36,564 nt of DNA from Chloroflexota bacterium (lineage in GTDB: Bacteria; Chloroflexota; Limnocylindria; P2-11E), in contig JACPOT010000083.1 of the NCBI GenBank assembly GCA_016191385.1, positions 1-36,564 on the forward strand. The letters are read 5' to 3'. The notes below the pieces were generated by a model. The model was not told where the DNA came from and did no database searches. It saw only the letters and a list, made by a program, of their open reading frames with translations. The translations under genes and the position numbers were made by a program. Below, piece by piece: positions 15,070 through 22,475 of the stretch (position 1 is its first letter; the number at the start of each line of letters is the position of its first letter).

Positions 15070-15604
15070 TCAGATCTGGGAAGCGCGGTATTGCGTCTCT
15101 TGCACGACCCGCCTTGCCAGGAGGCGCGGCGCTTCCATGTCGCTCGTCATGACCGCGAACTGCTGTCCGGCGCGGTTCGTCGCGGAGGCGAAGGTCCCGT
15201 CGCGCGCGAGAACCACAGACCTGGCGCGTGCGTGGCGTGAGCAAGCGCGCGCGCTCCGCGCCGATCTCGGCCGCGAACCGCATCGCGCCGTCGCCGACCA
15301 ACATCACGTGCGGGAGGCGCTGCATGACGGCGCGGGCGATGGAGATCGGGTAGAGGTAGCCGCGCACCGCGCCGACGGATCCCGCGCGCCGCGTCGTTCC
15401 GTCCATGATCGACGCGTCGACCTCGACCTCGCCGAGGATGTTGGGCCACCCGCCGCGGCCGACGCTCGTGTCGCGCGGGTCCGCTTCGGCGATCCGCGCT
15501 GCGGCCTCGACCGCGTCGAGCGCGCTGCCACCGCGCCGGCGGATGCGCATCGCTTCGGGCAGCGCGCCCGCGCCGTTCGCGCTCGCGACGATCGCGACCG
15601 ACAC
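15070..15604 (-). pseudogene. N4-(beta-N-acetylglucosaminyl)-L-asparaginase / isoaspartyl peptidase, internally deleted
   Basis: Ntn-hydrolase asparaginase of the AGA family. The N-terminal part from GTG 15604 is normal for about 120 residues and carries TSVGRGGWPNILGEVEVDAS, then IMDG and ISIARAVMQRLPHVMLVGDGA. In another frame the minus strand resumes with the typical C-terminus (SVVLARDGTFASATNRAGQQ... to a TGA at 15072-15070). The join lies between about 15219 and 15240. The missing middle includes the catalytic threonine, so no active enzyme can be made as given. The GTG overlaps the upstream stop as TAGTG. Like glyA, the lesion may be an assembly artefact rather than a true deletion. 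Confidence 0.7.
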
Positions 15605-16011
15605 TAGCGGCCGGTCATGGAGCGGACCACACGGAACCCGGCGCCGCTCGGATCGCTCGCGTGCCGGCGCTTGGCGACGTCCTCGCCACCGCGGAGGATC
15701 CGGGCGCCGTCGGCCCACGAGTTGGTCCACTCGAGAGCGAGCACGTCCTCGAACACGCCCGCGCGCGCGGCCTTCTCCCATTCCCGCTCGTCGGGGAGCC
15801 GATAGATGTGGCCGGTGTTCGTCGTGAGCCAGCGGCAGTAGCTCACGGCGTCCGCCCAGGTGACCCCGAGCATCGCGCCCTCGCTCCCGTCGCCTTCCTT
15901 GAAGCGGGAGTATTCGGCGCCGGTCACCGGCCGTTTCGCGATGGCGAAGACGTTCACGTGCTCCGTGCGCGGCGGGTCGCCGAGCAGGGCGTCGCCCGCG
16001 CGGACGACCAC
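15604..16011 (-). CDS. short FGE/SUMF1-like (formylglycine-generating enzyme family) protein
   Basis: A 135-residue version of the FGE-sulfatase (C-type lectin-like) fold, about half the usual length. Present are AKRPVTGAEYSRF, GVTWADAVSYCRWL, YRLPDEREWEKAARAG and the C-terminal RGGEDVAKRR...GFRVVRS. The two cysteines that coordinate copper in true FGE are absent, so it is unlikely to make formylglycine; a binding role or an unrelated activity is possible. GTG at 16011 is the start, 14 bases after the fadD stop. The stop overlaps the asparaginase start (TAGTG). It is the second gene of a three-gene minus-strand unit headed by fadD. Confidence 0.7.
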   Translation of the reverse strand: MVVRAGDALLGDPPRTEHVNVFAIAKRPVTGAEYSRFKEGDGSEGAMLGVTWADAVSYCRWLTTNTGHIYRLPDEREWEKAARAGVFEDVLALEWTNSWADGARILRGGEDVAKRRHASDPSGAGFRVVRSMTGR

Positions 16012-16025
16012 GGTCTCGGGCTCCG

Positions 16026-17723
16026 CTAGTTGGCGCGCTTCGCGCGCTCCTCTTCGGCGAGCTGGCGGCGCAGCACCTTCCCGATGAGCGTCTTGGGCAG
16101 TGAGGCGCGGAACTCGACCTCTTTGGGGATCTTGAATGGCGCGAGGCCGGTCCGGCAGTGGCTGGTCAGGTCGGCCGCGGTGGCGGTCATCCCGGGCTTG
16201 AGCACGACGAATGCCTTCACCTCTTCGCCCTTGATGGGGTGCGGCACGCCGATGGCCGCGCTCTCCATGACCGCGGGGTGCGTCGCCAGCATCTCTTCGA
16301 CCTCGCGCGGGTACACGTTGAAGCCGGAGACGATGATCATCTCCTTCTTGCGGTCGACGATGAAGAAATAGCCCTCATCGTCCCTGCGCGCGATGTCGCC
16401 GGTGTGCAGCCAGCCGCCTCGAAGCGCCTGGGCCGTCGCCTGGAGGTCGCGGTAGTACCCGTCCATCAGCTGCGGCCCGCGCAGCACGAGCTCGCCGGCC
16501 TCACCGTTCGGCAGGTCGTGCTCGCCGGTCTCGAGGTCGATGATCTTCGCATCTACATCGGGGAACGGGACGCCGATGCTCCCGACCTTCTGCTTCCCGG
16601 GGCCGAACAGCGGATTGCAGTGGGTGACCGGGGCTGCTTCGGTCAGGCCGTAGCCCTCGACGAGGTGTCCGCCGGTGATCTCGCCGAACCGCCGCGCTGT
16701 CTCGACCATGAGCGGCGCGGACCCGGAGATGCACGCGCGGATCGAGCGCAGGTCGTACTTCGCCGCCAGCGGCGAGTTGATGATCGCGTTGTAGATGCGC
16801 GGCGCGCCGGGGAAGGTGTCCGGCCGGTACTTCTGGATGTCCTTGAGGATGCGCTCGAGGTCGAACTGCGGCTCGAGGATGAGCGCCGCCGCGCCGTTGA
16901 CCGCGAGGAGCATCGCCACCGTGAGCCCGTACACGTGGAAGAGCGGCATCACCGTCATGAGGGCGCTCTGCGCTTCCCGGATGCTCGTGAACCAGGCGCG
17001 GCACTGGAGCGTGTTCGCCACCAGCGCGCGGTGCGACAGCATGGCGCCCTTGGGCACTCCGGTGGTGCCGCCCGTGTACTGCAGCACGGCGATGTCGGAG
17101 GAGGTGACCTCGGCCGGCTGCGGGTCGGCATCGACGAGCAGGTCGGCGAAGGCGACCGCGCCGCTGTCGCCGCGGAACGGCTGGCGGTGGCCGTCCTTCT
17201 TCTCCTTCGCCAGGGTGAAGAGCAGCCGCAGGAGCGGCGGCATCTCCTCCTTGATGTTGGTGACGACCACATTGCGGACCCGCGTGCCTTCGCGCGCCCG
17301 CTTCACGACCGGATAGAGGCGCGAGAGGACGACCGCGGTCTCCGCACCGGAGTCGTCGAGCTGGTGGCGGATCTCGCGGTCCGTGTAGAGGGGGTTCGTC
17401 GGGACGACCGTCGCGCCCGCCTCGAGCGCACCCCAGAACGCGATGAGGAACTGGGGACAGTTGGGCAGGACGACGGCGACGCGGTCGCCCTTCTTCACTC
17501 CGAGCCGCTGCAACCCGGCGGCGAAGCGGCGCACGTCGCGGTAGAGCGAGGCGTACGTCCGCTTGCGGCCGAAGAAGATGGTCGCGGTCGCGTCGCCGTG
17601 CCGCGCCGCGGTGTCGCGCAGGAACGCTGGCAGGGCGACATCCGGATAGACGACCGTCGCGGGAACGCCCACGTCGTAGTGGCGCGTCCACGCTCGCGCG
17701 CTCGTTGCCGCCCCTCCGATCAC
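16026..17723 (-). CDS. long-chain fatty acid-CoA ligase
   Basis: AMP-forming ligase that makes acyl-CoA from a fatty acid, CoA and ATP. The 565-residue length is normal for FadD. Motifs: LQYTGGTTGVPKGAMLSHRA (P-loop), the adenine-binding EGYGLTEAAPVTH, LHTGDIARRDDEG, and the hinge VDRKKEMIIVSGFNVYPREVE, with the catalytic lysine region LPKTLIGKVLRR near the C-terminus. The N-terminal HYDVGVPATVVYPDVALPAF is typical. I chose GTG at 17723, which stands 8 bases after a TATCCT box on the minus strand; the resulting start is leaderless. It is divergent from nagZ and heads the fadD-FGE-asparaginase unit. Confidence 0.9.
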   Translation of the reverse strand: MIGGAATSARAWTRHYDVGVPATVVYPDVALPAFLRDTAARHGDATATIFFGRKRTYASLYRDVRRFAAGLQRLGVKKGDRVAVVLPNCPQFLIAFWGALEAGATVVPTNPLYTDREIRHQLDDSGAETAVVLSRLYPVVKRAREGTRVRNVVVTNIKEEMPPLLRLLFTLAKEKKDGHRQPFRGDSGAVAFADLLVDADPQPAEVTSSDIAVLQYTGGTTGVPKGAMLSHRALVANTLQCRAWFTSIREAQSALMTVMPLFHVYGLTVAMLLAVNGAAALILEPQFDLERILKDIQKYRPDTFPGAPRIYNAIINSPLAAKYDLRSIRACISGSAPLMVETARRFGEITGGHLVEGYGLTEAAPVTHCNPLFGPGKQKVGSIGVPFPDVDAKIIDLETGEHDLPNGEAGELVLRGPQLMDGYYRDLQATAQALRGGWLHTGDIARRDDEGYFFIVDRKKEMIIVSGFNVYPREVEEMLATHPAVMESAAIGVPHPIKGEEVKAFVVLKPGMTATAADLTSHCRTGLAPFKIPKEVEFRASLPKTLIGKVLRRQLAEEERAKRAN

Positions 17724-17731
17724 CGCGCTGG

Positions 17732-17737
17732 AGGATA
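17732..17737 (-). promoter_or_regulatory. -10-like hexamer TATCCT before the fadD-like gene
   Basis: TATCCT on the minus strand ends 8 bases before the GTG at 17723. No ribosome site lies between, as in the 3713 gene, so a leaderless message is likely. Confidence 0.5.
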
Positions 17738-17746
17738 GTGCTCGCC

Positions 17747-19222
17747 GTGTCACGCCTCGGTCCCGGCGCGCTGGTGTGGTCGAGCTTCGACGGGCCCGAG
17801 GTGCCCGGACCTCTCCTCGATGCCATCGCCGCCGGGACGATCGGCGGCCTGATCGTCTTCTCCGCCCGTGGGAACGCACGCTCCAGAGAACAGGTCCGCG
17901 CCATGCTCGCGGACGTCGCGGCGGCCGCGCAGCGGGGCGGCGTTCCTCCGGTCCCCGTCGCCGTCGATCAGGAGGGCGGCGGGGTGATCCGGATCGCCTA
18001 CCGCGCGGCCTTCCCGAGCGCCATGGCGATCGCGGCCACCGGCGATCCCGCGTACGCCGAGCGCGTCGCGCGCGCGACGGCCGAGGGCCTGCGCGCCGAC
18101 GGCATCACGGTCGATCACGCGCCGGTCTGCGACGTGAATGTCGAGCCGCGCAATCCGGTCATCGGCACGCGCTCGTTCGGCGACGACGCCGAGCGCGTCG
18201 CCGCGTTCGCGGCGGCGTGGGTGCGCGGATCGCAGGCGGCTGGCGTTGCGAGCACGCCGAAGCACTTCCCCGGCCACGGCGCGGCGCGCCACGACACGCA
18301 CATCACCACCGTCGACGTGCGCGCCGACCGGGCGACGCTCATGTCACGCGAGCTGGTCCCGTTCCGGGCGGCCATCGCGGCCGGCGCGAGCGGAGTGATG
18401 GCCGCGCACGTGCGTTATCCCGCGATCGACGAGGACGACATCGCGACCTTCTCGCCGAAGGTCCTGCGCGGCCTGCTGCGCGATGAGCTCGGGTACACCG
18501 GCCCGATCCTCACGGACGCGCTCGACATGGCCGGCGTCACGCACATGGAGACGCCGGAACGCATCGTGCCCCGCGCCATCGCCGCGGGCATCGACTGCGC
18601 GCTCCTGGTCGGACCCATCGAGCGCGCGCTCGCGGCAGCCGAAGAGATCGCGCTGGGCGTGCCGGCTCCGCGGGTGCTCGAGGCCATCGGGCAGGCCGCG
18701 AAGCTGCGAGACCGCTTCGGATCGATGGGCCCCCGCGAAGACATCGACGACAGCGCGGCGCGCGCGCTCGCGCGCGAGGTGGCCGAACGCGCGATCACCC
18801 ACGTCGGTCCGCCGCTGCCGCTGGTCGAGGGCGGGCTGCGCGTGAGCGTGTTCCCGCTCGCGCACAGCTCTCTCGCCGAGACGCCGTATGACCGGACGGA
18901 GGACCTCATCGCCGCCCTGCGCCGCCGGTTCGGCGACCGCGCCCACATCGAGCGCGACGGGCGCGTACCCGAGGGCGAGGGACCGCTCGTGGTGTGCACC
19001 GCCAGCGCGTGGTTCGACGATGACCAGGCCGCGCGGGCGCGCGCATTGCTCGCGAACGACGGCGTGCTCTGCGCCATGCGCTCGCCCTACGACGCGGCGC
19101 TGGTCCCTGGTCGGCCCGCGCTCCTCAGCTACAGCGATGTTCCGGCGTCGCTCGAGGCGCTCGTGGCCGTCCTCGCGGAGGACCGCCCCGCGCGGGGGCA
19201 CCTCCCGGTCCGGCTGCCATGA
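17747..19222 (+). CDS. nagZ: beta-N-acetylhexosaminidase, GH3 (NagZ-like)
   Basis: Cleaves N-acetylglucosamine from muropeptides (GlcNAc-anhydroMurNAc) or related oligosaccharides. The 491-residue protein has the GH3 core: VDQEGGGVIRI near 75-85; KHFPGHGAARHDTHITTVDV from Lys172, whose D-T-H dyad is the NagZ general acid/base; and the nucleophile Asp257 in TDALDMAGV. About 150 residues follow the TIM barrel as an extra C-terminal domain. No signal peptide is visible, so it acts in the cytosol. GTG at 17747 was chosen; GTG at 17738 is also in frame. The stop overlaps the next gene as ATGA. It belongs with anmK, nagK and murQ at 25880-28694. Confidence 0.9.
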   Translation: MSRLGPGALVWSSFDGPEVPGPLLDAIAAGTIGGLIVFSARGNARSREQVRAMLADVAAAAQRGGVPPVPVAVDQEGGGVIRIAYRAAFPSAMAIAATGDPAYAERVARATAEGLRADGITVDHAPVCDVNVEPRNPVIGTRSFGDDAERVAAFAAAWVRGSQAAGVASTPKHFPGHGAARHDTHITTVDVRADRATLMSRELVPFRAAIAAGASGVMAAHVRYPAIDEDDIATFSPKVLRGLLRDELGYTGPILTDALDMAGVTHMETPERIVPRAIAAGIDCALLVGPIERALAAAEEIALGVPAPRVLEAIGQAAKLRDRFGSMGPREDIDDSAARALAREVAERAITHVGPPLPLVEGGLRVSVFPLAHSSLAETPYDRTEDLIAALRRRFGDRAHIERDGRVPEGEGPLVVCTASAWFDDDQAARARALLANDGVLCAMRSPYDAALVPGRPALLSYSDVPASLEALVAVLAEDRPARGHLPVRLP

Positions 19223-19980
19223 GAAGGCTGATCGTCAACGCGGACGACCTCGGGCGCGCGCCGGGGGTCGACCGTGGGGTCCTTCGCGCGCACCGTGACG
19301 GCATCGTCACGTCCGCGACGTTCATGGCGAATGTGCCCGGCGCGGAGCGGACCGCGATGCTGGCGCGCGAGTCGCCGACGCTCGACCTCGGCATCCATCT
19401 CTCGATCACGTTCGGAAGGCCCCTCAGCGATGCGCTCCAGGTGCCGTCGCTCCTGCGCCCGGACGGGACGTTCCACCCCCGGCCGAGCGACATCGTCGGC
19501 CGGGGGATCGTCACCAGAGACGACGTCCTTCGCGAGTGCCGGGCGCAGCTCTCCCGCGCCAGGGCGTTGCTGGGTCGCGATCCCTCCCACGCCGACACGC
19601 ACCACTTCGTCCACGACGACCCCGCCGTCTTCGAGGCGCTCGTCGAGCTCGCGCGCGAGCACGGCCTGGCCGTTCGGCATCACACGGTCGCGCAGCGCGA
19701 GCGCCTGCGCGCGGAGGGCATCCGCACGCCCGACCACTTCCGCCGGGAGTTCCAGTTCGCGGGCCACATCGATGTGCCCGCGCTGGTCGGGCTGATCTCG
19801 TCGCTGGACGATGGCGTGACCGAGCTCATGTGCCACCCCGGCGAGCCCGACGACGAGCTCGAGCGAACGTCGACGTACGGGCGTGAGAGGCCCGTGGAGC
19901 TCGCCACCCTCACCCACCCGGACGTCCGGGCCGCCCTCGATGACGGCGGAGTGACCCTCGCGAGCTTCGCCGACCTCTGA
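19219..19980 (+). CDS. ChbG/YdjC-family carbohydrate deacetylase
   Basis: A 253-residue YdjC/ChbG-like enzyme expected to remove an acetyl group from an N-acetylated sugar or diacetylchitooligosaccharide. Metal ligands are visible in LIVNADDLG (Asp-Asp, residues 10-11), GIHLSITFG (His near 57) and the SHADTHHFVHDD block near 130-140. TELMCHPGEPDD gives the late histidine. The ATG at 19219 overlaps the nagZ stop as ATGA, so the pair is translationally coupled and probably acts on the same amino-sugar substrates. The stop abuts that of the convergent ubiE gene with no gap. Confidence 0.85.
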   Translation: MRRLIVNADDLGRAPGVDRGVLRAHRDGIVTSATFMANVPGAERTAMLARESPTLDLGIHLSITFGRPLSDALQVPSLLRPDGTFHPRPSDIVGRGIVTRDDVLRECRAQLSRARALLGRDPSHADTHHFVHDDPAVFEALVELAREHGLAVRHHTVAQRERLRAEGIRTPDHFRREFQFAGHIDVPALVGLISSLDDGVTELMCHPGEPDDELERTSTYGRERPVELATLTHPDVRAALDDGGVTLASFADL

Positions 19981-20667
19981 TCACGCCCGCGCGACGTGGA
20001 TCGCGGCGATGCCGAACGTGAGCCGCTCGAAGCGCACGTCGCGGAAGCCGGCCTCGCGCAGCATCGCCGCGAGCCGCTCCGCGCTGGGAAAGGCGCGCAG
20101 CGAGCGCGGCAGGTAGCGGTACGCCTCGGGGTCGCCGCCGAGCATCGCGGCGATGACCGGGAGCACGCGCTCGAAGTACGCGAGGTAGATGCGCCGGACC
20201 GCCGCGTGAGGTGGATGCGACAGCTCCAGGACCACGGCAGTGCCACCCGGACGAAGGACCCGCCGTATCTCGCGCAGAGACCGCGCGAGGTCGCCGACGT
20301 TGCGCAGGGTGAACCCGCTGATGACACGGTCGACGCTGCGGTCCGCCAGCGGAACGTGCTCCGCGTTGGCGATCGCGACGGCGTAGCGCTCCGACGGCCG
20401 GGTCCGTCGCGTCGAGATGGCCAGCATCCGCGGAGCGAGATCGATGCCGAGGACCGCGGCACCAGGTGCGGATCGCCGCAGGAGGCCGAGCGCGAGGTCG
20501 CCGGTACCCGCGCCGACATCGAGGGCGCGCTCGCCGGTGCCCAGGCGCGCGAGCGCGAGGGCGCGGCGCCGCCACAGGACGTCGGTGCCGAAGGAGATGA
20601 CACGGTTGAGCGCGTCGTACTTCGGCGCGATCCGGTCGAACATGTCCGCGATCTCTCTGTCCCTCAT
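19981..20667 (-). CDS. ubiE: demethylmenaquinone/ubiquinone C-methyltransferase
   Basis: SAM-dependent methyltransferase for the quinone ring, UbiE/MenG family; in this type of organism menaquinone is the likely product. The 228-residue protein has the family features: FDRIAPKYDALNRVISFGTD at residues 10-29 (UbiE signature 1), the SAM loop LDVGAGTGDLALGLL, and SGFTLRNVGDLARSLREI (signature 2). The C-terminal FERLTFGIAAIHVA is also standard. The ATG at 20667 follows a GAGGGGG site. It is convergent with the ChbG-like gene and divergent from the membrane gene at 20770. Confidence 0.9.
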   Translation of the reverse strand: MRDREIADMFDRIAPKYDALNRVISFGTDVLWRRRALALARLGTGERALDVGAGTGDLALGLLRRSAPGAAVLGIDLAPRMLAISTRRTRPSERYAVAIANAEHVPLADRSVDRVISGFTLRNVGDLARSLREIRRVLRPGGTAVVLELSHPPHAAVRRIYLAYFERVLPVIAAMLGGDPEAYRYLPRSLRAFPSAERLAAMLREAGFRDVRFERLTFGIAAIHVARA

Positions 20668-20756
20668 TGACCCCCTCGGTCGGGCAAAGCCCTCCTCGGG
20701 GCTCGGGTGCTCGACCTCGTCGCTCCGGCGCCTCGGTCTGCGCGCCCGAGGGACGA

Positions 20757-20762
20757 TAGCCT
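20757..20762 (+). promoter_or_regulatory. -10-like hexamer TAGCCT before the 20770 gene
   Basis: TAGCCT ends seven bases before the ATG at 20770, with no Shine-Dalgarno between. The 102-base divergent gap (20668-20769) otherwise holds only the ubiE ribosome site. Confidence 0.5.
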
Positions 20763-20769
20763 TCGTGCG

Positions 20770-21579
20770 ATGCCGTTGAGCACGTTGCCGCTCGTCCTCA
20801 TCGTCGTGCTGCTCGAGCTCGCGGTCGGCGGCGCCTTCGTTCTGTGGGCGCTCGATCGCACTCGCCTCGCGCCGGGCGGCTTCCTCAAGGTGACCGCCGC
20901 GGTGAATGCCGCGGCCGGCGTCCTCGCCTTCTTGCTGCTGCCGGTGATCCCGCGCGGCAGCGCCGCGGAGGCGGCGGCGCTCAAGCCGGGCGCCCTGGAT
21001 GCCCTCGCGCAGGCGGTCCCGGTGCTCTTCGTGCTGCTGATCGCGCAGCTGGTCACGACGTTCCTGCCGTTCCGTCCGCTGCGCGCGGTCATCGGCGCGG
21101 CGACGATCATCGGCGGCGGCCTCACGCTCATGGCCGCGACGGTGGCGCGGCCGTCGGACGCGCCCTACGACGTCTTCGCGCTCCTCGCCCTCCCGCTCGG
21201 CGCGCTCGCCCTCGGCGGGGTGGACGCCGCGATGCTCCTGGGGCACTGGTACCTCGTGACGCCGAAGCTCTCCCCAAAGCCGCTGCAGCGCGCGGCCCTC
21301 ATCGCCGCGGCCGCCGTGCTGCTCCAGGCCGGGATCGTCGCGGTGACCCTCGCGCGGGGTCAGCTGCTCGGCACCCTCGAGTCCACCCTCGTCGTCCCGA
21401 TCGCCATCCGCATCGGGGTCGGGCTGCTCATGACGTTCGCGCTCGTGCTCGCGGCGTGGTGGACGGCGCGCATGAACACGCAGTCGTCGACGGGGCTGCT
21501 CTACGTGGCCCTGGGAACGGTCATCGCGGGAGAGGTCGCGGCGCGCGTCGTCTACTACCTGACGGGAGTTCCCCTCTAG
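20770..21579 (+). CDS. multi-pass membrane protein with a GHWYLVTP motif
   Basis: A 269-residue protein with about eight hydrophobic helices, short loops and no large soluble domain. The most distinctive piece is MLLGHWYLVTPKLSPKP near residues 155-172, which recurs in uncharacterised membrane proteins of Chloroflexota and Acidobacteriota as far as I recall; a histidine in such a setting could bind haem or a quinone, but that is speculation. I do not recognise a function. The first nine residues could instead come from an upstream start in the same frame (GTG/ATG before 20770), but the TAGCCT box supports ATG 20770. The gene is 896 bases upstream of a molybdoenzyme, on the same strand but separated by two minus-strand genes. 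Confidence 0.7.
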   Translation: MPLSTLPLVLIVVLLELAVGGAFVLWALDRTRLAPGGFLKVTAAVNAAAGVLAFLLLPVIPRGSAAEAAALKPGALDALAQAVPVLFVLLIAQLVTTFLPFRPLRAVIGAATIIGGGLTLMAATVARPSDAPYDVFALLALPLGALALGGVDAAMLLGHWYLVTPKLSPKPLQRAALIAAAAVLLQAGIVAVTLARGQLLGTLESTLVVPIAIRIGVGLLMTFALVLAAWWTARMNTQSSTGLLYVALGTVIAGEVAARVVYYLTGVPL

Positions 21580-21640
21580 TTCTTCGGCCGTCGGCTCGGC
21601 CTTCGGCCTCGCTTCGCGGCCCCCGCTTCGCTCGCTCGTG

Positions 21641-21679
21641 CGGACTCGCTCGGACCGGCGGCGCCGGATCCTCGCTCGG
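21641..21679. repeat. dispersed 39-bp intergenic repeat, copy 1
   Basis: The sequence from 21641 to 21679 matches 36328-36366 at all but one position (C here, A there), in the same orientation. Its centre is a hairpin with CCGGC and GCCGG arms, and its ends share GCTCGG. It lies in the 101-base gap 21580-21680 between two convergent genes; the rest of the gap is GC-rich with small CTTCGGCC-type palindromes and no gene. It may act as a terminator or be a REP-like element. Confidence 0.7.
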
Positions 21680-21680
21680 T

Positions 21681-21899
21681 CTACCTCTTCCTCTTCGCCT
21701 TGATGACCTTGGCCTTCTTGGTCGCGTTGATGCGGTCACGGTCCTTCAGGGCGTCGCGCACCGCCGAGAACTCGCTGAGCGTCCCGCGACGGTCGGCCGC
21801 GACGTTCTTGCGGAACTCCTTGGACTGGCTCTCGCGGCGCGCGATGTCGGCGTCCTTGCCGGCCGTCTCGAACACGCGCGCGATCTTCCGTAGCGGCAT
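21681..21899 (-). CDS. small basic protein of unknown function
   Basis: A 72-residue lysine- and arginine-rich protein, mostly predicted helix, ending in KKAKVIKAKRKR. The charge pattern suggests nucleic-acid or ribosome binding, and its size recalls bS21, but the sequence does not match that family, so I leave it unnamed. The ATG at 21899 is 33 bases after the stop of the upstream membrane gene, and the two are probably one transcript. No clear ribosome site is seen. It ends against the repeat at 21641-21679. Confidence 0.55.
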   Translation of the reverse strand: MPLRKIARVFETAGKDADIARRESQSKEFRKNVAADRRGTLSEFSAVRDALKDRDRINATKKAKVIKAKRKR

Positions 21900-21932
21900 T
21901 ACCGGGTCACCCGCATGGAGGATGCCACCGGA

Positions 21933-22421
21933 CTAGGCGCGCCGCCGGTGATGGCGCTCACGTATGACCTCTTCGATCTCTTCCCACTCGCGCGCGGCGT
22001 AGAGGAGCGAGCCGAGGCCTGAGCCGACGAGGAGCACGATGAGGCCAGCGAGCGCAAGCAGCAGCGCCGGGGGCGTCGCACCCGCCGCGTTCAGGTCGAA
22101 CGAGCGCAGGATCGCGCTCCCGGCATACAGGAGCATCGCCACGCCGACGCCGGCGAGGTCGAGCCGCGCGAGCTGACGGTCCTCGAACGGAACGTCGGCG
22201 TTCTCCGCGTAGGCGGCGAACATCGCGAGCAGGGCCACCAGAGCCGCCGCAACGCACAGCCAGGACGCGGCGATGACGAACCCGTTCGTCTCGCGCGAGC
22301 CCCAGGCGAACCAGGCCATGAGGTCGAGGAGCGTGATGGCGAAGGCGAGCCCCAGAGCGACGCCGCCGAGCAGCGGACGCAGCGCGAAGCCGAAGCGACG
22401 GCCCTCGAGGAGCTCTCTCAC
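21933..22421 (-). CDS. four-helix membrane protein, DUF2231-like
   Basis: A 162-residue membrane protein with four hydrophobic helices separated by short loops, containing LLDLMAWFAWGS in the first half and a charged ERHHRRR tail. The layout resembles DUF2231-type proteins, but the match is by general pattern only. The GTG start at 22421 stands 9 bases after a TAGCAT box on the minus strand and is probably leaderless. It is followed by the small basic protein at 21681-21899. Divergent to it is the sulfite-oxidase-like gene, 54 bases away. Confidence 0.6.
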   Translation of the reverse strand: MRELLEGRRFGFALRPLLGGVALGLAFAITLLDLMAWFAWGSRETNGFVIAASWLCVAAALVALLAMFAAYAENADVPFEDRQLARLDLAGVGVAMLLYAGSAILRSFDLNAAGATPPALLLALAGLIVLLVGSGLGSLLYAAREWEEIEEVIRERHHRRRA

Positions 22422-22430
22422 GACGTTCCG

Positions 22431-22436
22431 ATGCTA
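22431..22436 (-). promoter_or_regulatory. -10-like hexamer TAGCAT before the 22421 gene
   Basis: On the minus strand TAGCAT ends 9 bases before the GTG at 22421, with no ribosome site between. Confidence 0.5.
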
Positions 22437-22461
22437 GCCCGCGGCGTGGATGCGCGCCTGC

Positions 22462-22467
22462 CATCCT
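22462..22467 (+). promoter_or_regulatory. -10-like hexamer CATCCT before the molybdoenzyme gene
   Basis: CATCCT, one change from the TATCCT seen elsewhere, ends 8 bases before the ATG at 22476. It is in the 54-base divergent gap. Confidence 0.35.
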
Positions 22468-22475
22468 GTACGTGA

